This document shows positions 1-8,561 of a stretch of 64,000 nt of DNA, piece after piece. The DNA lies in contig NZ_CP084541.1 in assembly GCF_020410765.1 (NCBI RefSeq), forward strand, positions 434,001-498,000, written 5' to 3'. A model generated the notes under the pieces. It did not search any database and was not told the DNA's origin. It saw nothing but the letters and a program-made list of their open reading frames with translations. The DNA is from Streptomyces marincola. GTDB taxonomy: Bacteria; Actinomycetota; Actinomycetes; Streptomycetales; Streptomycetaceae. Both the position numbers and the translations under genes were made by a program. Positions within the stretch are counted from its first letter, which is position 1, and every line of letters starts with the position of its first letter.

Positions 1-1600
1 AGTCGCCGGTGGCCGAGCCCGCCACCGAGGCCAGTCCGAGGACGAGGCAGGCCCCGCTGATCCAGCCGACGAGCGCGGGCGCGTGGTCGGTCAGGGAGGC
101 GCGCGCGACGGCGGACGCGATGCGGTCGCTCCGCTCCGCGAGCGGCTCGCAGCGCTCCTCCGGGTACTGGTCGCGCACCCCGGGAGCCAGCCGCCTCGTG
201 GTGCGCCGCACGTGCGCCAGGGCGACGGCGGCGAGTACCAGGACGAGCAGCAGCAGCACGGGGATGGCCGACGCCTCCCAGGTCAGCAGCACCGGCGGCC
301 CGGGAATGGCCGCGCCGGGATCGCCCGGCGCGGAGGAGGGATCGAGCCAGTCGGCGATGCGCTGCGCCACGCCGCCGGTCAGCACGCCGCCGGCCCCGCA
401 GGCCAGCATCGCCACACAGGCGCCGCCGAGGCCGAGGAGCGCGCCGCGGTCCGCGTCGCGGGCCTTGCGGTGCAGCCGGAACGCGGTGAGCGCGATGCCG
501 ACCACCAGCGCCCCCTGCGCCACGGTCAGCGTCGCGAACGCGCCCGCGCCCGCGGGGTGGCGGCCGGTGGCCGTCCACTCCGGGCGGCTCCACGCGGTGT
601 GGACCAGCACCAGGGCGAGCAGGGCCACCGCGCCCCACGGCAGGAGGCGGGTGACGGGCGGCTCGGGCCGTTCGTCCGGCTCGTCCTCCGTCCGTCCGTG
701 CCGCGCCTGCTGCGCGGCGACGACACAGGCGAACGCCGCGGTGGCGGCCAGCAGCAGCCAGCCGCTCACGGCCAGCGGCGTGCTGCCCCGCTCGCCCCGG
801 TCGTGCGGCCCGGTCGCGGCGAGCAGGGCGGCGGCCACGGTCAGCAGGGCCACCGCGACGTGCCCGGCGCGCAGGCGGGCGACCAGGGCGCGGCCGTACC
901 AGAACCCCGGCAGGCTGAGCACGGCCCGGTCCCCGCCGTCCGGGCGGGAGCGCACGGGCGGGGAGGCGGACTCGTAGGCGCTCCAGGTCCGGTGGGACAG
1001 GCCCCACAGCAGCGCGACGAGCGCCACGGGGAGCAGGGCGGCGAGCGCGAGCCTGCGCCCCGGCTGCGCCCACCAGCCGCCCCCCGGCCCGAACGGCTCG
1101 ATCCACGCGACGCGTTCGGCGCAGGCGGCCGAGCCGGCGCACTGCCAGGCCAGGAGGTCGAGGGAGACCACGCAGGTCCCCGCGACCAGCAGCACGGTGA
1201 GCGAGAGCGCGGTGAGCCGCACCAGGGTGTCGTACAAAGCGTGGCTGCGCCGCGGTCCCGGGGCGGCGGGGCGCATCCAGTGGGCCAGGTTGACGATCGT
1301 GAACGGCAGCAGGAGCAGCCACAGGGCCCTGGCCCCGTTCCCCGAGGTGAGGTTGCACCAGATGTACGCCTCGCGGACCGGTCCCGTGCGGTCCCACGGC
1401 CGGTCGGCGAGGTCGTCGGTGCGGCGGTGGATGTTGGCCGTGGCGTCGCCGGTGACGCGGGTGGTGCGGTTGTCCTCCAGCATCGTCTCCGGGCTGGTGC
1501 CGCCGACCCCGTGCACCATCAGCTCGACCACCGGCTCCGGCGGCACGCCGGGCCCGGCGCCGCCCCCGGCGCCGGCATCGCCGTCGGTGTACGCGCTCAT
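1..1600 (-). CDS. Large integral membrane protein, N-terminal part only
   Basis: The reading frame opens with ATG at 1600 and runs leftward without a stop through the window edge, so about 533 N-terminal residues are visible and the C-terminus is missing. Near residue 30 there is an HGVGG segment like the oxyanion region of alpha/beta hydrolases, followed by a soluble stretch and then many hydrophobic segments separated by short charged loops, typical of a polytopic membrane protein. Similar proteins are annotated in Streptomyces only as integral membrane proteins. It diverges from the DeoR regulator gene. The open frame and hydrophobicity are seen directly; the function is unknown. It could be a membrane-anchored lipase-like protein, but I see no catalytic serine motif in the visible part. 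Confidence 0.75.
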   Translation of the reverse strand, partial: MSAYTDGDAGAGGGAGPGVPPEPVVELMVHGVGGTSPETMLEDNRTTRVTGDATANIHRRTDDLADRPWDRTGPVREAYIWCNLTSGNGARALWLLLLPFTIVNLAHWMRPAAPGPRRSHALYDTLVRLTALSLTVLLVAGTCVVSLDLLAWQCAGSAACAERVAWIEPFGPGGGWWAQPGRRLALAALLPVALVALLWGLSHRTWSAYESASPPVRSRPDGGDRAVLSLPGFWYGRALVARLRAGHVAVALLTVAAALLAATGPHDRGERGSTPLAVSGWLLLAATAAFACVVAAQQARHGRTEDEPDERPEPPVTRLLPWGAVALLALVLVHTAWSRPEWTATGRHPAGAGAFATLTVAQGALVVGIALTAFRLHRKARDADRGALLGLGGACVAMLACGAGGVLTGGVAQRIADWLDPSSAPGDPGAAIPGPPVLLTWEASAIPVLLLLVLVLAAVALAHVRRTTRRLAPGVRDQYPEERCEPLAERSDRIASAVARASLTDHAPALVGWISGACLVLGLASVAGSATGD

Positions 1601-1769
1601 CCCCGTCCCCTCCGTCGCTGCCCCTGCCTTGCTCTTCTCCGCCGACGGCCGCGCCGAACCGCCCCCGCCGGGGGGATGTTGGGGCATGGGAGGATGACGG
1701 GCGTCGGCACGGGCGCCGTGCCGCCGCGGGCGCCGACCCGCGGCGGCCCAGGAGGGACGAGGAGACGGT

Positions 1770-2609
1770 ATGAGCGACAACCAGAACCTGCTGGCCGGCC
1801 AGCGGCGGGCGCTCATCCTCGAAGAGGTCCGCCGCCGCGGCGGCATCCGGGTGAGCGAGCTGACGCGGATGCTCCAGGTGTCGGACATGACGGTACGGCG
1901 GGACCTGGACGTGCTGGCGCGGCAGGGTTCCCTGGAGAAGGTGCACGGGGGCGCGGTCCCGGTGGCGGAACGGCGCACGCACGAGCCGGGTTTCGAGGCG
2001 AAGTCGTCGCTCGAACTGTCCGCCAAGAGCGAGATCGCGCGGGCCGCGGCGGCGCTCGCGACGCCGGGCAGCGCGGTGGCGCTCTCCGGCGGGACGACGA
2101 CGTACGCCGTGGCGCACCAGCTGCTCGACGTCCCCGAGCTGACGGTGGTGACCAACTCGGTGCGGGTGGCGGACGTGTTCCACGACGCGCACCGCAGCGG
2201 CGAGGGCGGCCGGGCCGCGGGGCGGGCGGCCACGGTGGTCCTGACCGGCGGGGTCAGGACCCCGTCGGACTCGCTGGTGGGCCCGGTGGCGGACGCGGCG
2301 ATCGCCTCTCTGCACTTCGACGTGCTGTTCCTCGGCGTGCACGGCATCTCGGTCGAGGCGGGTCTGTCCACGCCGAACCTGGCCGAGGCCGAGACGAACC
2401 GGCACTTCATCCGTTCGGCCCGGCGGGTGGTCGTCGTGGCCGACCACACCAAGTGGGGGACGACGGGCCTGAGTTCCTTCGCCTCGCTCGACGAGGTCGA
2501 CACACTGGTGACGGACGCCGGCCTGCCGGCCGCCGACCGCGAGGAGATCGGTGAGCACCTCGCCGAGCTGCTGATCGCCGAGGGCCCCGAGGCCGCTCCG
2601 GCCGACTGA
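1770..2609 (+). CDS. DeoR/GlpR-family transcriptional regulator
   Basis: A 279-residue protein, normal for the family. Residues 10-65 form the DeoR winged helix-turn-helix (LILEEVRRRGGIRVSEL, then SDMTVRRDLDVL). The C-terminal half is the sugar-phosphate isomerase-like sensor domain (ALSGGTTTYAVAHQL, VLTGGVRTPSDSLVGP, VADHTKWG). Such proteins usually repress sugar or nucleoside catabolic genes and respond to a phosphorylated sugar. The ATG at 1770 follows a GGAG motif at a short distance. It stands alone: a perfect palindromic terminator lies two bases after the stop codon, and neither neighbour is a catabolic enzyme, so the target is unknown. Confidence 0.9.
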   Translation: MSDNQNLLAGQRRALILEEVRRRGGIRVSELTRMLQVSDMTVRRDLDVLARQGSLEKVHGGAVPVAERRTHEPGFEAKSSLELSAKSEIARAAAALATPGSAVALSGGTTTYAVAHQLLDVPELTVVTNSVRVADVFHDAHRSGEGGRAAGRAATVVLTGGVRTPSDSLVGPVADAAIASLHFDVLFLGVHGISVEAGLSTPNLAEAETNRHFIRSARRVVVVADHTKWGTTGLSSFASLDEVDTLVTDAGLPAADREEIGEHLAELLIAEGPEAAPAD

Positions 2610-2610
2610 G

Positions 2611-2634
2611 GCCGTCCGCCGCGCGGCGGACGGC
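2611..2634. terminator. Bidirectional terminator, perfect 24-bp palindrome
   Basis: GCCGTCCGCCGC is followed directly by its exact reverse complement. It sits between the converging ends of the DeoR gene (stop at 2609) and the MocR gene (stop at 2649). No U-tract follows on either strand, which is common for Streptomyces terminators. Confidence 0.7.
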
Positions 2635-2648
2635 TCGGCCCGCGCCGG

Positions 2649-4142
2649 TCAGGCGATGTGCGCGAGCGCCGCGTCGGGCCCCGCGGCCCCGGCCGCGACG
2701 AGGCCGGCGGCGGTGGCCAGGCGGGCAGCGGCCTGGTCGGCCACGGCCCCGCTCACGGTGAACGGGACGCGCACGTAGCCCTCGAACGCGCCGTCGAGCC
2801 CGAACCGCGGCCCCGAGGGCACGCGTACCCCGAGCCGTTCCCCCGCCTGGGCGATCCGCGAGCCGGACAGGCCGCCGGTGCGCACCCAGAGGGTGAGCCC
2901 GCCGGGCGGCACGGTGAACTCCCAGTCGGGCAGGTGCCCGCGCAGCGCGGCCACGACGTCCTCGCGGCTGCGCCTGATGCCCGCGCGCCGCTGTTCCGCG
3001 GCCTCCTCCCAGCCCCCGGAGGTGAGCAGCCAGGTCAGCGCGAGCTGTTCGAGCACGGGGCTGCCGAGGTCGGCGTAGGCGCGGCCGGCCACCAGCCTGC
3101 GGATCACCTCGGGGGCCGCGCGGACCCAGCCGATGCGCAGGCCGGCCCAGAACGTCTTGCTGGCGGAGCCGACGGTGACGACCCCGGCGCCGCCGTGGTC
3201 GAACGCGGCGACCGGCCGGGGCGGCCCGCCGGGGACCGGGTCGAGCGCGAGGTCGGCCATCGTCTCGTCGACGACGAGCAGGGTGCCGGCGGCGCGGGCC
3301 GCGGCCACCAGGTCCCGGCGGCGTTCCTCGTCCGTGAGGGCCCCGGTGGGGTTGTGGTAGTCGGCCATCACGTACGCGAGCCGGGGCGAGGACTCCGCCA
3401 GCACGCGGCGCCACGCGGGCAGGTCCCAGCCGCCGGCGCCGGCCGCCATCGGCACGGGGACCAGGCGCGCGCCCGCCTCCCGCATGAGCTGGAGCACGTT
3501 GGCGTAGGAGGGGTGTTCGACCGCGACGCGTTCGCCCTGCGGGACGAACAGCCGGCAGATGGCGGCCACGGCGCCCATGGCCCCCGTGGTGACCATGATC
3601 TGCTCGGGCATGGTGGGCACGCCGCGCGCCGTGTAGTGGGCGGCGAGCGCCTCCCGCAGCGCGGGCAGGCCGGCGGGGAAGTCGCCGTGCGTGCGGGCGG
3701 CCGAGGGCAGCGCGTCGAGCGCGGCCCGGCAGGCCCGACTGAGCCACGGCTCGGGCGCGGTGGGGGCCGCGCAGCCGAGGTCGATCATGGAGCCGGCCGC
3801 ATCGGGCGGCAGCGGGTCGAGCGCGCGGGCGGGCAGCGGCCGGCCCGGGGGGACCGCGGTCCAGCTGCCGGAGCCGCGGCGGGATTCGAGGAAGCCGTCG
3901 GCGCGCAGCGCTTCGAACGCGGAGGCCACGGTGGTGCGGCTGACCCGCAGCGCGACGGCGAGTTCGCGCTCGGCGGGCAGCCGGGCCGCCACCGGCACGC
4001 GGCCTTCGAGGACCAGCAGCCGCACCCCGTCGGCGAGCGCGCGGTAGGCGGGGGGTCTGCGGGCGGCGCGCTCCCCGTTGTCCTGGGAGGCGAGGAGCTG
4101 GGCGAGCTGAGTGGCCCCGACCGTGGAAGTCCAATGCGGCAT
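2649..4142 (-). CDS. MocR-type regulator: GntR DNA-binding domain fused to aminotransferase-like domain
   Basis: A 497-residue protein. Residues 30-98 are a GntR winged helix (RLPAERELAVALRVSRTTV). From about residue 115 to the end is a fold-type I aminotransferase domain with the NPTG motif (residues 264-267), the VDET cofactor aspartate (about 292) and the PLP-binding lysine in SASKTFWAGLRIGW (about K329). MocR proteins use PLP as a ligand and control vitamin B6, amino-acid or transporter genes. All expected PLP residues look intact, so PLP binding is likely, but the target is not evident: no pdx gene or yczE-like membrane gene is adjacent. Start chosen at ATG 4142, which has an AGGTGG motif upstream. 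Confidence 0.9.
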   Translation of the reverse strand: MPHWTSTVGATQLAQLLASQDNGERAARRPPAYRALADGVRLLVLEGRVPVAARLPAERELAVALRVSRTTVASAFEALRADGFLESRRGSGSWTAVPPGRPLPARALDPLPPDAAGSMIDLGCAAPTAPEPWLSRACRAALDALPSAARTHGDFPAGLPALREALAAHYTARGVPTMPEQIMVTTGAMGAVAAICRLFVPQGERVAVEHPSYANVLQLMREAGARLVPVPMAAGAGGWDLPAWRRVLAESSPRLAYVMADYHNPTGALTDEERRRDLVAAARAAGTLLVVDETMADLALDPVPGGPPRPVAAFDHGGAGVVTVGSASKTFWAGLRIGWVRAAPEVIRRLVAGRAYADLGSPVLEQLALTWLLTSGGWEEAAEQRRAGIRRSREDVVAALRGHLPDWEFTVPPGGLTLWVRTGGLSGSRIAQAGERLGVRVPSGPRFGLDGAFEGYVRVPFTVSGAVADQAAARLATAAGLVAAGAAGPDAALAHIA

Positions 4143-4482
4143 CGGCTACGGCCACCTTTCGACCATTGGCGCTCGTTTTTCACGCTTATCAGGCCACAGA
4201 GTGACACATGCCGCACCACTCACACCAGCGAAAAGGTCCGGTCGACGCGGGACCCGCCGACCGGGCCGCCCGGGCGTCCGCGCGCGAAGCGGAACGGCCC
4301 GGCCGGGGCGCCGTTCCGCGCGCCCCGGCGATCGGCCCGTCGGCCCAGTGGCCGCCGCGTACGTTCGAGTGGCGGAAACCGGAATCCGGAATGGATTTCG
4401 ACCTCCGGCGGCAGCGGGGTATTCTACGCCCTTGGTCCCGCCGGATGTGTCGTCACCCCGAGCCATCCTGCGTGGACGCCGG

Positions 4483-4506
4483 GTGACATCTCCTGGCAGA
4501 TGTGAC
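4483..4506. repeat. Interrupted palindrome upstream of rbpA
   Basis: GTGACATCT, a 6-base spacer, then AGATGTGAC: 9-base arms with one mismatch at the third position of the left arm. It lies about 60 bp upstream of the sigma-R promoter and could be an operator for rbpA or, less likely at more than 300 bp distance, for the MocR gene. No regulator can be assigned from the sequence. Confidence 0.4.
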
Positions 4507-4567
4507 AAACCGGGCGCCGGCGGGTACGAGAAGGGGCGGTACGACGGGCGACGTATGACCAGCAACG

Positions 4568-4593
4568 GGAATCTTCATCGCCGACCGGACGTT
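4568..4593 (+). promoter_or_regulatory. Sigma-R (thiol-oxidative stress) promoter of rbpA
   Basis: GGAAT at 4568-4572, an 18-base spacer, and GTT at 4591-4593 match the sigma-R consensus exactly. rbpA is a known member of the sigma-R regulon in Streptomyces coelicolor, so motif and gene agree. The predicted transcript start is near 4600, giving a leader of about 55 bases. Confidence 0.9.
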
Positions 4594-4655
4594 GACCCGA
4601 GTGATGATGACAGCGAAAACTGTCCTGTGGGCGATCAGCCCGGGAGGCACGATTC

Positions 4656-5030
4656 ATGAGTGAGCGAGCTCTGCGCGGCACGCGGCTCGTGGTGACCAGC
4701 TACGAGACGGACCGCGGTATCGACCTCGCGCCGCGTCAGGCGGTGGAGTACGCATGCCAGAACGGACATCGCTTCGAGATGCCGTTCTCCGTGGAAGCCG
4801 AGATCCCGCCGGAGTGGGAGTGCAAGGTCTGCGGGGCCCAGGCCCTGCTCGTCGACGGCGAGGGGCCCGAGGAGAAGAAGGGCAAGCCCGCCCGGACGCA
4901 TTGGGACATGCTGATGGAGCGCCGTACGCGTGAGGAGCTGGAGGAGGTGCTGGCCGAGCGGCTGGCGGTCCTGCGCTCCGGCGCCATGAACATCGCGGTG
5001 CATCCGCGCGACAGCCGCAAGACGGCGTAG
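4656..5030 (+). CDS. rbpA: RNA polymerase-binding protein RbpA
   Basis: A 124-residue protein, the length of Streptomyces RbpA. RbpA binds RNA polymerase and principal sigma factors, stabilises the open complex and raises basal rifampicin tolerance. The zinc ligands of the core domain are visible as C34, H38, C56 and C59 (YACQNGH and WECKVCG). The C-terminal third (HWDMLMERRTREELEEVL) is the sigma-interaction domain, preceded by a lysine-rich basic linker (EEKKGKPAR). ATG at 4656 has GGGAGG upstream. Transcription is probably driven by the sigma-R promoter at 4568-4593. A strong hairpin ends the transcript before the convergent fxsA gene. Confidence 0.98.
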   Translation: MSERALRGTRLVVTSYETDRGIDLAPRQAVEYACQNGHRFEMPFSVEAEIPPEWECKVCGAQALLVDGEGPEEKKGKPARTHWDMLMERRTREELEEVLAERLAVLRSGAMNIAVHPRDSRKTA

Positions 5031-5061
5031 GCACGCCGCTCCTGCGGCGAACACGAGGGCT

Positions 5062-5100
5062 CGGGTCACGTGCGGTGACCCGGCCCCTTTGTTTTGTTTG
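5062..5100 (+). terminator. Rho-independent terminator of rbpA
   Basis: An 8-bp stem, CGGGTCAC (5062-5069) with GTGACCCG (5075-5082) around a 5-base loop, followed by a T-rich tract ending at 5100. It lies 31 bases past the rbpA stop. Its stem may also serve the convergent lnt-ppm1-fxsA operon. Confidence 0.85.
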
Positions 5101-5148
5101 TTTCGCGTGGTTGTCTCGTGTGATCGCTTCCGCGCGTTCCTCACGCGG

Positions 5149-5763
5149 TCAGGGCCGCTCGGGCCGCCGCTCCGGGCCGCCGTCCTCGGGCGCCGAGCCG
5201 CCGGGGCGCCCCGGCGGCTCCTCGTCGTCCCTGATGACCTCGCCCTGGACGACCCGGTCGCCGTCCCGGCGCATCCGCATCTGCTCGTGCGCCGCCCTGG
5301 CGTCCTGGAACGCCACGCCGAGCGGTCCGCTGCGCCGGGTCACCCACCGGGCCCCGGCGCGCCGCAGCAGGGCCGCCGTCGGCGGGAAGACGCACAGCAG
5401 GCCCAGCACGTCCGAGGCCAGTCCCGGCACCATGAGCAGCAGGCCGCCCAGCATCGTCAGCCCGTTGCCGCCGCGGGCCCGCCGCTGCTCGGCCGGCGCC
5501 GCGCGGCCCGCCTGGAGCGTTTCGGTCAGCTGCTGCCACGCCCGGCGCCCGGTCCGCTTGATCACCAGGGAGCCGAGCACGAGACCCGCGAGCAGCAGCA
5601 GGAGAACGGTCGCACCGCCCGCCGCGTCCCCCACCAGGAGCAGCAGCCAGATCTCCAGCAGCGCCCAGGCCGCGACCAGCAACGGGAGCAGGGCCAGGGG
5701 GCCGCGTGGCCTGCGGGCCCGGGGCTGCCGGGCGGGGGACGGTTGAGGTTGGCCGCTCGTCAT
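5149..5763 (-). CDS. FxsA family membrane protein
   Basis: A 204-residue membrane protein. Three or four hydrophobic segments span roughly residues 22-40, 47-68 and 100-127, with the FxsA pattern of an early helix pair and a GLLLMVPGLASDVLGLLC segment. The C-terminal 60 residues are charged and probably cytoplasmic. FxsA proteins are small inner-membrane proteins; the Escherichia coli member relieves exclusion of phage T7 by F when overexpressed, and its cellular role is unclear. It is the last gene of lnt-ppm1-fxsA, starting 3 bases after the ppm1 stop codon. The usual FxsA is about 150 residues, so the C-terminal tail is an extension. Confidence 0.85.
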   Translation of the reverse strand: MTSGQPQPSPARQPRARRPRGPLALLPLLVAAWALLEIWLLLLVGDAAGGATVLLLLLAGLVLGSLVIKRTGRRAWQQLTETLQAGRAAPAEQRRARGGNGLTMLGGLLLMVPGLASDVLGLLCVFPPTAALLRRAGARWVTRRSGPLGVAFQDARAAHEQMRMRRDGDRVVQGEVIRDDEEPPGRPGGSAPEDGGPERRPERP

Positions 5764-5766
5764 GTC

Positions 5767-6534
5767 TCAAGTGTGCCTGGCACCGGCCGGTTTCCCGAAC
5801 CGGGCGGCGAGTCCCCAGGCCGTGACGCGCCACAGCGCCTCGATCACGATGTCCCTGCTCATCTTGCTGTCGCCGTGCTCACGCTCCACGAAGGTGATGG
5901 GCACCTCCACGACCCGGTGCCCGGCCCTGACGGTCCGGTTCAGCAGGTCCACCTGGAAGCAGTACCCCTGCGAGTCCACGTCCGCCAGCAGCTCGGGGTC
6001 CAGCACGTGGGCCCGGAACGCGCGGAAGCCGCCGGTGATGTCGCGCAGCGGCAACCCGAGGAGCAGCCGCGAGTAGGCGCTGCCCCCCCGGGAGATCAGC
6101 TGCCGGTGCCGGGGCCAGTTGACGATCCGGCCGCCGGGCACCCAGCGCGAGCCGAGGACCAGGTCGGCGCCGCGCAGCGCGGTCAGCAGCCGCGGCAGCT
6201 CCTCGGGCCGGTGCGACCCGTCCCCGTCCATCTCGACCAGCACGCCGTACCCGCGATCGAGCCCCCACTGGAAACCCGCGACGTAGGCGGCGCCGAGGCC
6301 CTCCTTGCCGGCCCGGTGGAGCACGTGCACCTGCGCGTCGCCGTCGGCGATCTCGTCGGCGATCTTGCCGGTGCCGTCGGGGCTGTTGTCGTCGGCCACC
6401 AGCACGTCGCACTCGGGAGCCACCGACCGCAGGCGGGCGATCAGCGGGCGCAGGTTGGCGGCCTCGTTGTACGTGGGAATGATCACCAGCGTCCGGCCCC
6501 GCGGCGCGCCCTCGCGGCGCGCTCGGTCGCTCAC
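5767..6534 (-). CDS. ppm1: Polyprenol-phosphate mannosyltransferase Ppm1
   Basis: A 255-residue GT2 glycosyltransferase. It transfers mannose from GDP-mannose to polyprenyl phosphate, giving the lipid donor used for protein O-mannosylation and for phage receptor glycans in Streptomyces. The nucleotide-binding start LVIIPTYNEAANL, the ADDNSPDGT motif and the metal-binding segment EMDGDGSH are present. There are no C-terminal membrane helices, as in single-domain dolichol-phosphate mannose synthases. The GTG at 6534 is chosen because it overlaps the lnt stop codon (GTGA) and has AAGGAG upstream; a longer frame to 6621 lies inside lnt. In mycobacteria this enzyme is often fused to the Lnt domain, while here the two are separate but coupled genes. 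Confidence 0.93.
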   Translation of the reverse strand: MSDRARREGAPRGRTLVIIPTYNEAANLRPLIARLRSVAPECDVLVADDNSPDGTGKIADEIADGDAQVHVLHRAGKEGLGAAYVAGFQWGLDRGYGVLVEMDGDGSHRPEELPRLLTALRGADLVLGSRWVPGGRIVNWPRHRQLISRGGSAYSRLLLGLPLRDITGGFRAFRAHVLDPELLADVDSQGYCFQVDLLNRTVRAGHRVVEVPITFVEREHGDSKMSRDIVIEALWRVTAWGLAARFGKPAGARHT

Positions 6535-8219
6535 ACGCTCTCCTTCCGGTCCGCCCGTCCCCTGCGTGCGAGCACGACGGCTCCGGCCCACGTCAGCAGG
6601 CCGAGCCCGGTCAGCGCCCACTCCGGCGCCGCGCCCACCCGGTCCGCGACGGTCCGGTCGTCCCGCAGGGGCAGCTCCGCGGTGAGCACGTCCCTGGTGA
6701 ACTCCTCGGTCTGCTGCTCGATGGTGCCGTCGGGCGCGACGACGGCGCTGATGCCGCTGGTCGCGGCGGTGACGATGGCCCGGCCGTGCTCCACCGCCCG
6801 CAGCCGGGACATCGCGAGCTGCTGCTCGGGCTGACCGGTGTGGCCGTAGGTCGCGTTGTTCGTCTGGACCACCAGGGCCCTGGCCCCGGCGTTGACGGTG
6901 TCCCTGACGATGCCGTCGTACGCGACCTCGAAGCAGATCACGTCGCCGAGGCGGGCCGGGCCGACGTCGAGGACGCCGGGCTCCTCGCCCGGGTAGAAGT
7001 CGCGCGGCACCCGTTCGAGACGGCTGATCACCTTGCTCAGCTGCTCGCGGAACGGGACGTACTCACCGAACGGCACCGGGTGCTGCTTGGTGTAGGAGTC
7101 GCCGGGCCCTGTCTCCGGGTCCCACACGATGCCCTGGTTCTCCACGTACCCGTCCCTGGTCGGGTGGTCGACCAGGGCGCCGACGAGGATCGGCACGCCG
7201 ACGGCGTCCACGGCCCGTTCGATAGCGGCGCGCGCCTCGGGCTCGCGGTAGGGGTCGAGGTCGGAGGCGTTCTCGGGCCAGAGCACGAGGTCGGGCCGCT
7301 CGACACGGCCCGCGGCGACGTCGTCGGCCAGTTCGATGGTGGCCTCGACGTGGTTGTTGAGGATGAGCATGGGGCGGCCGAGGAAGTCCATGCCGGGCTG
7401 CTGCACGTTGCCCTGCACGACCGCCACCGAGACCGTGTCGTCCGCGTCCGTGGGCACCGGCACCGCGTAGCCCGCCGCGGCCACCGCGGCGGCGAGGCCC
7501 GTGGCGCCGAACGCCGGCAGCGCGACCGCCCGGCCGGGCAGGGCGGGGCGCCGCGGGCTGCCGAGCGCGGGCAGCAGGCGCACCACGGCCCAGGCCAGCA
7601 GGGCGCCGGTGAGGGCGACGGCGAAGGTCACCAGCGGCGCGCCGCCCAGGGCGGCGAGCGGCGTGAACGGCGTTCCGGTGTTGGCGAACGCCAGCCGCCC
7701 CCAGGGGAAACCGCCCAGCGGCACCCGGTCCCTGGCCCACTCCTGCGCGACCCACAGGCACGCCGCCCACAGCGGCCAGGCGGGCAGCCGGGAGGTGGCG
7801 GCGAGCCCCGCGCCGAGCGGCACGAAGAACAGCGCCTGGACCAGCGACAGGCCCACCACGGTGTCCCAGCCGATGACCCGCAGCCACTGCAACAGGCCGA
7901 TGAAGAAGGAGAAGGCGAGCAGGAAGCCGAACCAGGCGCCCTGGCGCCAGGTCCTGCCGCGCGTGAGCACGGAGAGCGCGGCCACCGCGACGATCGACAG
8001 CGGCCATATGTCGATCGGGGGGAAGGCGGCTGCGAGCGCGAGACCGGCGGCGACGGCCACCAGCTCGGCCCGCCAGTGCGCGCGCAGGGCCGCGCCCGCC
8101 CTGCGGAGCCGTCCGGGGCGGCGGGGGGCCGCCGGCCGCGGCCCGGGCCGCGGTGCGGACACCTGCGGACCGGCGGCTTCGGTGTCGCTTGCCATGGTCG
8201 TCTCTGGGCCCGATGGCAC
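6531..8219 (-). CDS. lnt: Apolipoprotein N-acyltransferase
   Basis: Up to 562 residues. Lnt adds the third acyl chain to the N-terminal cysteine of lipoproteins at the outer face of the membrane. After a proline- and arginine-rich N-terminus come about six membrane helices (residues 50-250), then a nitrilase-fold domain whose catalytic triad is visible: E316 (LWPENA), K378 (TKQHPVPFGEYVP) and C429 (GDVICFEVAYDG). A last helix lies near residue 535. Start is GTG 8219, about 8 bases after AGAGAGG; ATG at 8195 is an alternative. First gene of lnt-ppm1-fxsA, overlapping ppm1 by 4 bases. A candidate promoter is at 8562-8592. Confidence 0.93.
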   Translation of the reverse strand: MPSGPETTMASDTEAAGPQVSAPRPGPRPAAPRRPGRLRRAGAALRAHWRAELVAVAAGLALAAAFPPIDIWPLSIVAVAALSVLTRGRTWRQGAWFGFLLAFSFFIGLLQWLRVIGWDTVVGLSLVQALFFVPLGAGLAATSRLPAWPLWAACLWVAQEWARDRVPLGGFPWGRLAFANTGTPFTPLAALGGAPLVTFAVALTGALLAWAVVRLLPALGSPRRPALPGRAVALPAFGATGLAAAVAAAGYAVPVPTDADDTVSVAVVQGNVQQPGMDFLGRPMLILNNHVEATIELADDVAAGRVERPDLVLWPENASDLDPYREPEARAAIERAVDAVGVPILVGALVDHPTRDGYVENQGIVWDPETGPGDSYTKQHPVPFGEYVPFREQLSKVISRLERVPRDFYPGEEPGVLDVGPARLGDVICFEVAYDGIVRDTVNAGARALVVQTNNATYGHTGQPEQQLAMSRLRAVEHGRAIVTAATSGISAVVAPDGTIEQQTEEFTRDVLTAELPLRDDRTVADRVGAAPEWALTGLGLLTWAGAVVLARRGRADRKESV

Positions 8220-8561
8220 GGTCGTGGCCTCTCTGGGAGAGCGGGCAATGAAGAACGACCGTACCTCGGATGCGGCGCGCCGAAGCCACGCGGGTGCTGC
8301 GGATCGGGGCCCGGCGCCCTTCGGTCCGACCCGGGACCCGCTGGCTGCGGGTCCGCAGAAAGCCGTTGTCTACTGAGCGCCCGGGCCCCGTCCCGGGGTC
8401 GCACCAGCCGGCCTGGCGAAACCTTCCGCCCCGTGCCGCGTCCAGCTGGACCTGGCTCCCGCCGGCGGCGCACCGGCTCGGGTGCCCCGCCCACTGGCCC
8501 AGCGGCATGCGGCGACTGCGCGGCGGAGCGCCGACCGGATGTCTCGTGGTGGACCCGGCCG
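8220..8561. other. Long untranslated leader or intergenic DNA before lnt
   Basis: About 340 bases with no supported gene on either strand. If the promoter at 8562-8592 is real, this is transcribed as a 5' leader of lnt. I see no recognised riboswitch pattern in it. Confidence 0.4.

Larger units (their letters stand above)
4143..4655. other. Intergenic region between MocR gene and rbpA
   Basis: No convincing gene; the open frames here lack ribosome binding sites and look like GC-rich noise. It holds the start region of the MocR gene at the left, a 24-bp interrupted palindrome at 4483-4506, and the sigma-R promoter of rbpA at 4568-4593. Confidence 0.6.

Noticed and set aside
83..2554. 823-codon forward frame over the membrane protein and DeoR genes
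   Set aside because: Composition is Arg/Gly/Pro noise, and it is antisense to a clear membrane protein and out of frame with DeoR.
2649..4655. MocR with a yczE or pdx partner
   Set aside because: The divergent neighbour is rbpA and the gap has no membrane or pdx gene.
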